NCBI GenBank assembly: GCA_902797785.1
Contig: CADBUD010000214.1
Location: 1-5,251, forward strand
DNA from: an uncultured Lachnospiraceae bacterium
Lineage (GTDB): Bacteria; Bacillota; Clostridia; Lachnospirales; Lachnospiraceae
Length of the DNA stretch: 5,251 nt
Direction of reading: 5' to 3'
Shown here in pieces: positions 1 to 4,785 of the stretch (its first letter is position 1; each line of letters starts with the position of its first letter). The notes beneath the pieces were generated by a model. That model searched no databases. It saw nothing but the letters and a program-made list of their open reading frames with translations, and was not told where the DNA came from. The position numbers and the translations under genes were made by a program.

Positions 1-1
1 G

Positions 2-196
2 AGGAAAGCATTCTATACTCATGAAAAAATGTATCTGATACTGTTAACAGGAAGACTGCCTAAAAGAAAAAGAGTTCCAAAGAAAAATCAGCCAGAGGAG
101 CCAGAAGGATTTGCGGAATTTGCAGGACGGAGTTACAGGAGAATTTCCATAGAAAGAATGGAAATTCTCCTGTTCATATGTTATGATGAAAAATGA
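2..196 (+). CDS. Possible C-terminal tail of an upstream reading frame, unidentified
   Basis: One frame is open from the left edge of the window to a TGA at 194-196 (64 codons), with no start inside the window that must be used. The predicted tail starts RKAFYTHEKMYLILL, continues through a basic, Pro-rich stretch (PKRKRVPKK) and then crosses the inverted repeat at 135-173, which would have to be translated. I do not recognise a family. The first ten bases (gaggaaagca) recur at 4688-4697, directly before the second repeat copy and in the corresponding frame, so the upstream gene may be related to the end of the synthase region. Because much of the frame lies in a repeated leader and contains a hairpin, it could equally be non-coding with a chance open frame. 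Low confidence. Confidence 0.25.
   Translation, partial: RKAFYTHEKMYLILLTGRLPKRKRVPKKNQPEEPEGFAEFAGRSYRRISIERMEILLFICYDEK
135..173. repeat. Perfect 16-bp inverted repeat, 7-nt loop (copy 1)
   Basis: The left arm ACAGGAGAATTTCCAT (135-150) and right arm ATGGAAATTCTCCTGT (158-173) are exactly complementary, with loop AGAAAGA. An identical element occurs at 4708-4746. It is not followed by a T-run, so it is not a standard intrinsic terminator. The right arm overlaps a possible -35 element, which suggests an operator or an RNA hairpin in the leader of the ATPase gene family; that role is inferred. Confidence 0.9.
159..187 (+). promoter_or_regulatory. Candidate promoter in repeat leader (copy 1)
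   Basis: TGGAAA (159-164, 4 of 6 matches to TTGACA) is followed after 17 bases by TATGAT (182-187, 5 of 6 matches to TATAAT), with an extended -10 TG at 179-180. The same sequence lies before the intact gene copy at 4732-4760. In this copy the ATPase start region has been deleted, so transcription from here would run through the broken gene into the MarR gene at 470. The site is predicted from sequence only. Confidence 0.45.
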
Positions 197-446
197 AAAG
201 GTAACGCTCTTTACCCACCCCAGATGCTTCGGGAAGACGCTCGCGCTCTTCATGCTCCGCACGTTCTTTGAACTGGAATATGATGATGCAGGAAATCCTG
301 TGGATAACAGCAGATACTTTGAGGGTAAGAAAATCATGGAAGTGGATAAGAGTATTCTCTCGAAGCAGCCGGATTTTTTGCTTGCGGCACAGAGACTTCG
401 AGATGAGATTGTTGCAGAAAAAGCTGCATTGTGGGGAATCTGGTGA
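183..446 (+). pseudogene. Decayed AAA-ATPase-like gene, N-terminal fragment
   Basis: An 87-codon frame remains that aligns with the gene starting at 4786. Relative to that copy it has lost 123 bp containing the ribosome binding site, the start codon and the first ~37 codons. It has also lost 45 bp between two copies of cgaagcag (one copy left at 361-368), and about 60 bp after the codons for VAE near 419. The Walker-A-like motif RPRRFGKT has become HPRCFGKT. Other replacements include Ser to Phe, Ala to Val and Leu to Gln. The surviving alignment appears to continue past AAL with small indels that create the TGA at 444-446. All three larger deletions are multiples of three, yet no ribosome binding site precedes the ATGs at 183/186, which overlap the -10 element, so translation is unlikely. 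Most substitutions are G/C in copy 2 and A/T here, as expected for relaxed selection. Confidence 0.88.
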
Positions 447-469
447 AATAGAAAAATGGAGCAACAAAT

Positions 470-901
470 ATGTCAAAAAAAGAAGAAGATCTTGGAGAAG
501 AGCTATACATGCTTTTAGCAGAGCTGCTCAACCGGAGAGTGAACCGTTCCGTTCAGGATAGTGTGAGAGGAGAATACGGCACCCTCCATTATCTGACCTA
601 CATCCGGGATGGAGAAAGTGCAGGAGAGCTTTCCCGGTATCTGCATATTGTACCCGGGAGAATGACGGATATTTTATCCAGTCTGGAGTACAAGGGATAT
701 ATTGAACGAAGGAGAGCAGAGGAGGACAAAAGGCGGGTCTTGGTATATATCACAAAAGCCGGTCTGACAGAGGAAAAAAAGAGAAGGTCAGCAATTCGGA
801 AAGAGTATCAGGGATTGTTAAGAAAGCTTGGAAGAGAGGATACCTTAGAGCTCATCCGCCTGTTAAAAATTTTACTCTCCTACGAGGGAGAAGAGAGTTG
901 A
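470..901 (+). CDS. MarR-family transcriptional regulator
   Basis: This 143-residue protein has the size and layout of MarR-family dimeric DNA-binding regulators. An N-terminal helical part (residues 1-45) would contribute to the dimer interface and ligand pocket. The winged helix-turn-helix follows: AGELSRYLHI (51-60), recognition helix from VPGRMTDILSSLEYKGYI (61-78), and wing with the family's D-x-R-R signature as DKRR (86-89) leading to VLVYITKAG. C-terminal helices (about 100-140) complete the dimer arm. There is no cysteine, so direct thiol redox sensing of the OhrR type is excluded; a small-molecule effector, possibly an acyl compound linked to the next gene, is an inference. The ATG at 470 is preceded by TGGAG (457-461) at 8 bases. 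It lies on the same strand as the synthase, 147 bp upstream, and that gap holds palindromes suited to a dimeric regulator. Only 23 bases separate it from the broken ATPase gene, so its promoter probably lies within or before that remnant. Confidence 0.93.
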   Translation: MSKKEEDLGEELYMLLAELLNRRVNRSVQDSVRGEYGTLHYLTYIRDGESAGELSRYLHIVPGRMTDILSSLEYKGYIERRRAEEDKRRVLVYITKAGLTEEKKRRSAIRKEYQGLLRKLGREDTLELIRLLKILLSYEGEES

Positions 902-931
902 AAGGAGCTTCTGTGAATCGGAATATTTTCG

Positions 932-950
932 TCAATTTTAACAAAATTGA
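932..950. promoter_or_regulatory. AT-rich palindrome, possible additional operator
   Basis: TCAATTTT (932-939) and AAAATTGA (943-950) are perfectly complementary around a 3-base spacer. The geometry (arms separated by 3 bases) matches the stronger palindrome at 960-982, but the arm sequence differs, lacking the TTTCG/CGAAA core. It could be a weaker operator or a chance AT-rich palindrome. No T-run follows on either strand, so it is not a convincing terminator. Confidence 0.35.
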
Positions 951-959
951 AAAAAACCA

Positions 960-982
960 TTTATTTCGCATTGCGAAATAAA
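960..982. promoter_or_regulatory. Operator-like palindrome O1 upstream of the synthase
   Basis: TTTATTTCGC (960-969) and GCGAAATAAA (973-982) form a perfect 10-bp inverted repeat around the spacer ATT. This 23-bp size and symmetry suit a MarR dimer, and the MarR gene is immediately upstream. The 15-bp core recurs at 1016-1030 with 13 of 15 bases identical. It overlaps a candidate -35 element (971-976), so binding would be expected to block transcription of the synthase gene. Assignment to the neighbouring MarR protein is inferred from position. Confidence 0.75.
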
Positions 983-999
983 ATATAATATGATATATT
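971..999 (+). promoter_or_regulatory. Candidate promoter of the synthase gene
   Basis: TTGCGA (971-976) and TATATT (994-999) are spaced 17 bases apart and match the sigma-A consensus at 4 of 6 and 5 of 6 positions. A perfect TATAAT lies at 984-989, but 17 bases before it there is only TTATTT, a poor -35. Either choice places the promoter on or next to operator O1, with O2 just downstream of the likely transcription start. The exact start cannot be fixed from sequence. Confidence 0.5.
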
Positions 1000-1015
1000 C
1001 TCCTTGCATCAATAA

Positions 1016-1030
1016 TTTCGTATTGCGAAT
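1016..1030. promoter_or_regulatory. Operator-like site O2, imperfect repeat of O1
   Basis: TTTCGTATTGCGAAT (1016-1030) differs from the O1 core TTTCGCATTGCGAAA (964-978) at two positions. The centres of the two sites are 52 bp apart, close to five helical turns, so two dimers would face the same side of the DNA. O2 ends seven bases before the synthase Shine-Dalgarno sequence (AGGAG, 1037-1041), where bound protein could act as a roadblock. This is a prediction from repetition and position. Confidence 0.65.
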
Positions 1031-1048
1031 TAAAAAAGGAGATAAAAT

Positions 1049-4000
1049 ATGATGACTCGTGAAAATACCAGGACATTGTACGATCTGCTGCAGAATGCCG
1101 GGACGGAATATGCGTCACGCATTTTCCTGAAATATGAGAGGGCGGATGTATTTTATTGCAACACCTATAGTGAATTATACAAGGACAGCTGTTCCTTTGG
1201 AGCATGGGTCTTAGAACAGGGAGATTGTCCTCATGTGGCATTGCTCGGGCAGTGCAGTTATCGTTATTTGACAGCATTATTTGGAACGGTCAGTGCAGGT
1301 GGAATTGCCGTTCCGATTGATATCAAGGCCGGGACAGATGGGATCATAGAACGGATTCAGAAGTCAGATGCCGGGATTCTTTTATATGATTGGGATTTTC
1401 ATGATGAGATCGATCTATATAAGAAGGAATGTCCGAAGGTCAAAAAATTCATCTGTATACAAAATATGAAGGAGCAGTCCGTTCGAAATATCTGTAAAAA
1501 TTATAGGAATCATTCCTTTGAGCCAAAGGCGAAAAAAGAGGACTGCGCGCTCATTATTTTTACTTCAGGAACTACGGGAAAAGGAAAAGGAGTCATGCTT
1601 TCCCATGGAAATTTAATGGATAATATTTTTAACAGCACGGAGATTGAGGATCAGGAAAACGAGGTGGCATTGAATGTACTTCCCATACATCATGTTTTCT
1701 GTCTGAGCGGAGATGTATTCCTGACCATGAGATATGGGAGCAAGCTTTGCCTTTGTCCGGATGTATCAAAATTATTTCATTATATTGATGTGTTCCGACC
1801 GACGGTGCTCCGTGCCGTTCCTATGATCAGCAAGACCATATACAACCGGATCGTAATGCTGCACAAAAAGAATCTCAGCGTTACGAGAAGGCAGGTCAAG
1901 GATGAACTTTTGGGACGGAATTTTCATAAGATCATCAGCGGTGGCGGATATCTGGCAAAGGAGCTGGCGTTGAATCTGATTGGACTGGGCATTACAATCG
2001 GACAGGGATATGGGATGTCAGAATGCTCGCCAAAGATTGCAGCACCAGATTATGAAAGATTAGAAAAGCTGGATTCTGTAGGACGATTGGTCGAAGGCTG
2101 TCAGGTTCGTTTTGTGGATGGGGAGATTCAGGTAAAAAGTCCGTCTGTCATGATGGGATATTACAAGGATGAGGAGCTGACGAGGGAAACACTGACAGAA
2201 GACGGATGGCTCATGACGGGAGATTTAGGATATATCGATGATGAAAATTTCTTATATCTTACCGGACGAAAGAAAAATCTGATCATATTGAGCAATGGGG
2301 AAAATATTGCGCCGGAGGGAATCGAAAATTTATTTGATGATGAGGTGCTGGTAAAGGACATTCTTGTATATGGGGATGGAGATACGGTTGCTGCATGCAT
2401 TTATCCGAATTATGAATATGCGCAGCAGCAGAATATTATGGATGTGGAAGCAGCAGTTCGTGATATTGTCAACATCAAAAATGTTTCCCTTCCGACCGCA
2501 TCTCAGATTATGAAATGCAGTGTACGCAAGCATCCGTTCAAAAAGACTTCTTCGGATAAGATCATTCGTGAGCAGTTCTTTCTTGATATGGAGAAGGAAG
2601 AAGCCAGAAAAAGCGAATATACGATGCCGGAAACAGAAATGCAGAAAGAGCTTTGCCAATTATTAGCGGATATTACCGGAAACGATCTGGTCGGAACCAC
2701 CGAAGATTTTTATAGTATTGGCTTAGACTCCATGGGAAGTGTCATGCTCATCGAGGAAATAGAGTCGAGCTTTGACGTTCCGGTCTCTCTATCGGAATTA
2801 ATCGAACACAATACCGTGCTTTTGCTGGAGAGCTATCTTTTGGAAAAGAAAAAGACAGAGGAGCATACGGCAGGCCAAAGTGTTCAGGAAGAATATCCGC
2901 TGACCAATATGCAGATGTATTTTGGGTATATCATTAAAGGAAATACGACAGGGAATCTCCCGTTTTTGTACCGGCTGGATTACAAGATTGATCTCAATAA
3001 ATTGAAAAAAGCTGTGCAGAAGGTATGTGACCTGCATCCGATTCTAAAGGCGAAGATCTGCTTTAATGGAAAGATGCTGATGACCTATCGGGACGATTCC
3101 AGAGTAATTCCTGTACCGATTGAGAAAATGAGCGAAGCGGAATGGGAAGAAAAAAAGAAGGGCTTGGTCAGAGCTTTCCAATATACAAAGGAAGATGATC
3201 TGATTCATGTTCTTCTATGCGAAACAGAAAGCGGAAAATATTTCTTTTTAGATGTAGCCCATATCATAGGTGATGGAATTTCCATCGGTATTATATTGAA
3301 AGATATCAACAGGATCTATTGTGGAGAAAAGGCAGAGCCGGAGAAATTTACATTCTTTGATTTTGCATTGGAGGATAATGAAAGAAAGACCAATGGCGTA
3401 AGGGAAAGTGATATCGCAAGGACGGGAGAATTGATGAAGGGTGTCGTTCTTGATAGGAGTATTTTGAACCGGCGTCTTACAACGGATACATTTGAAAAAA
3501 AATATGGAGCCATCACCAGCAGATTGGATAAAATTACCAGAAAGGAAATCTTGTATTATTGTAAGGCGAATGGAGTTTCTGAAAATGTGATGTTCTTGAC
3601 GGCATTCAATTATTTGATCTATCTGTTTTCAGATCAGGATGATGTTTTTGCGAACAGTATTCACAGTGGACGTACAGACAGCAGATATGCGCATATGGTC
3701 GGTTCACTGTTCATCACATATTTTTGCAGATTCACAAGAAAACCGCATGAGACGGTAATCGAGCTTCTAAAGAAAACAGGTGCGCAGATCATGAAGACCA
3801 TGAAAAACTCCGTATCCAATGCCAGACAGGGAGAAATGTTCTTCCAGTTTCAGGGGGATATCCTTGGGATGAAGGAGATCGGAGATGCACCGGCAGAACG
3901 ATATCATTTACAGCTGGATTCCCTTCCGTTCCATATGCAGGTATTCCATGATGAAAAAGGATATTACCAGGAGCTTCGATTCTGGAAGAACCGATTTGAT

Positions 4001-4648
4001 CCAAAACAACTGGAAATTTTCCTGACCTGTTATGAATATATCCTGATTGCGATGCTGGAGGAGACTTCCGTGAGGAGATTAAAAAGACATCTGCCGGAAG
4101 AAGTATTTCCAAAGCATTTCATCCTTTCTACAAAGAAGCTGAATGAAGAAGCCGGAGAAAAGCTTGTAGATGCAAGAAGGAGAGAGTGCAAGGTATATGT
4201 GCTGGATGAGAGCTATCAGAAAAAACCATATGGTGCCTGGGGCAGGCTGTATATTAAGGATCTTAAGCCGGTGAGATACAGCAAGGTCATCGCCAGCCGC
4301 TATAGTGAGGGAGATCTCTATGAAACAGATCTCATAGCAAGAATCCTGCCGGACCAGACACTGGATTTTCTGGAAAATAACGGCCGGACTGTGATTACGG
4401 ATGGCGTACATGGACTGCGGAAATTTTATTTAAAGGATGTGGAGCGTGCCATCGAGTCGATCTCTGGAATTGCCGAAGCAGATGCATATTTATATTTTGA
4501 CTCTTCGATAAATGAGATGAGCCTAGCAGTGAAGGTCAAGAGGAAGGAAGAAAATAAAAAGATGCCGACGTCAGAGGAAATCATTTCGCATCTGACAGAG
4601 CATTATGGGGAGAATATGGTTCCGAAGGTTTTGACTTTTTGGAGCTAG
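1049..4648 (+). CDS. NRPS-like megasynthase: acyl-adenylation, carrier, condensation, vestigial adenylation
   Basis: A 1199-residue multidomain enzyme, probably cytosolic, with no signal peptide or membrane helices. Residues ~10-515 form an AMP-binding ligase: P-loop TSGTTGKGKG (172-181; usual Pro replaced by Gly), YGMSEC (321-326), TGD (390-392), GRKKN (406-410), and catalytic-lysine motif SSDKIIR with Lys504. The LPIHHVF segment (211-217) resembles acyl-CoA synthetases, and no amino-acid-type FDxS motif is seen, so the substrate is likely a fatty, aryl or similar acid. Residues ~526-600 are a carrier protein with phosphopantetheine site Ser561 in GLDSMGS. Residues ~615-1005 are a condensation domain; its HHxxxDG motif reads AHIIGDG (737-743), keeping the second His and the Asp but losing the first His. 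Residues ~1046-1199 match only the later part of an NRPS adenylation domain (KVYVLDE, GRLYI, LYETDLIARILPDQTLDFL, then a MVP end), with the P-loop core absent. The ATG at 1049 has AGGAG at 1037-1041; ATG 1052 is also possible. Product unknown. Confidence 0.92.
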   Translation: MMTRENTRTLYDLLQNAGTEYASRIFLKYERADVFYCNTYSELYKDSCSFGAWVLEQGDCPHVALLGQCSYRYLTALFGTVSAGGIAVPIDIKAGTDGIIERIQKSDAGILLYDWDFHDEIDLYKKECPKVKKFICIQNMKEQSVRNICKNYRNHSFEPKAKKEDCALIIFTSGTTGKGKGVMLSHGNLMDNIFNSTEIEDQENEVALNVLPIHHVFCLSGDVFLTMRYGSKLCLCPDVSKLFHYIDVFRPTVLRAVPMISKTIYNRIVMLHKKNLSVTRRQVKDELLGRNFHKIISGGGYLAKELALNLIGLGITIGQGYGMSECSPKIAAPDYERLEKLDSVGRLVEGCQVRFVDGEIQVKSPSVMMGYYKDEELTRETLTEDGWLMTGDLGYIDDENFLYLTGRKKNLIILSNGENIAPEGIENLFDDEVLVKDILVYGDGDTVAACIYPNYEYAQQQNIMDVEAAVRDIVNIKNVSLPTASQIMKCSVRKHPFKKTSSDKIIREQFFLDMEKEEARKSEYTMPETEMQKELCQLLADITGNDLVGTTEDFYSIGLDSMGSVMLIEEIESSFDVPVSLSELIEHNTVLLLESYLLEKKKTEEHTAGQSVQEEYPLTNMQMYFGYIIKGNTTGNLPFLYRLDYKIDLNKLKKAVQKVCDLHPILKAKICFNGKMLMTYRDDSRVIPVPIEKMSEAEWEEKKKGLVRAFQYTKEDDLIHVLLCETESGKYFFLDVAHIIGDGISIGIILKDINRIYCGEKAEPEKFTFFDFALEDNERKTNGVRESDIARTGELMKGVVLDRSILNRRLTTDTFEKKYGAITSRLDKITRKEILYYCKANGVSENVMFLTAFNYLIYLFSDQDDVFANSIHSGRTDSRYAHMVGSLFITYFCRFTRKPHETVIELLKKTGAQIMKTMKNSVSNARQGEMFFQFQGDILGMKEIGDAPAERYHLQLDSLPFHMQVFHDEKGYYQELRFWKNRFDPKQLEIFLTCYEYILIAMLEETSVRRLKRHLPEEVFPKHFILSTKKLNEEAGEKLVDARRRECKVYVLDESYQKKPYGAWGRLYIKDLKPVRYSKVIASRYSEGDLYETDLIARILPDQTLDFLENNGRTVITDGVHGLRKFYLKDVERAIESISGIAEADAYLYFDSSINEMSLAVKVKRKEENKKMPTSEEIISHLTEHYGENMVPKVLTFWS

Positions 4649-4707
4649 GTCTAAGGTTGTTTTAACAAATTTCAGTCGAAAATATTCGAGGAAAGCAGGA
4701 CGGAGTT

Positions 4708-4746
4708 ACAGGAGAATTTCCATAGAAAGAATGGAAATTCTCCTGT
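4708..4746. repeat. Perfect 16-bp inverted repeat, 7-nt loop (copy 2)
   Basis: Identical to the element at 135-173: left arm 4708-4723, loop 4724-4730, right arm 4731-4746. It lies about 40 bases before the start codon of the ATPase gene, and its right arm overlaps the candidate -35 element. No T-run follows. It may be an operator or leader hairpin for this gene family; function is not shown by the sequence. Confidence 0.9.
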
Positions 4747-4760
4747 TCATATGTTATGAT
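4732..4760 (+). promoter_or_regulatory. Candidate promoter of the AAA-ATPase-like gene
   Basis: TGGAAA (4732-4737), a 17-base spacer and TATGAT (4755-4760) with an extended -10 TG at 4752-4753 precede the start codon at 4786. Transcription would begin near 4767, giving a leader of about 20 bases that contains the ribosome binding site AGGGTGG (4771-4777). The -35 sits inside the right arm of the inverted repeat, so a protein bound there would compete with RNA polymerase. Confidence 0.5.
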
Positions 4761-4785
4761 GAAAAACAAAAGGGTGGTGACTGAA

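Larger units (their letters stand above)
122..446 (+). repeat. Direct repeat, copy 1 (leader plus decayed ATPase gene)
   Basis: This segment matches 4695-5251 in the same orientation. The first 72 bases (122-193) are identical to 4695-4766. After that the match continues with about a dozen substitutions over roughly 220 aligned bases, interrupted by three deletions relative to copy 2: 123, 45 and about 60 bp. The match persists, with small indels, to about the stop codon of the broken gene. Copies lie 4573 bp apart and bracket the regulator-synthase cassette. Neither end shows transposase genes, terminal inverted repeats or target-site duplications, so homologous duplication or recombination between family members is more likely than an insertion sequence. 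Confidence 0.9.
4649..4785 (+). other. Gap between synthase and ATPase gene, with possible adenylation-domain remnant
   Basis: No complete gene is seen here. The first part (4649-4694) is unique sequence. In the frame used by 4647-4697 it reads KVVLTNF followed by SRKYSRKA, which resembles the NGKxDRKA end (A10) of an NRPS adenylation domain and follows the place where the synthase protein stops at its A9-like MVP segment. That frame is closed upstream by TGA at 4632-4634 and runs to TGA 4782-4784. The second part, from 4695, is the repeat leader. No intrinsic terminator with a T-run is visible after the synthase, so read-through into the ATPase gene is possible. Confidence 0.4.

Noticed and set aside
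268..561. Plus-strand frame overlapping the ATPase remnant and the MarR start
   Set aside because: It is out of frame with both recognised proteins and its product is low-complexity and basic, typical of an out-of-frame translation.
852..1277. 141-codon frame on the minus strand across the MarR end, regulatory region and synthase start
   Set aside because: It overlaps two well-supported genes and the operators, has no recognisable domain, and no convincing ribosome binding site.
921..4687. 11-bp inverted match (GAATATTTTCG at 921-931, its complement at 4677-4687) flanking the synthase gene as element ends
   Set aside because: It is short and AT-rich, flanking similarity is weak, no target-site duplication or transposase is present, and chance occurrence is plausible.
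4708..4746. Inverted repeat as an intrinsic terminator of the synthase gene
   Set aside because: The stem is long and perfect but no T-run follows on the + strand, and the element is part of a leader repeated before the ATPase gene rather than tied to the synthase end.
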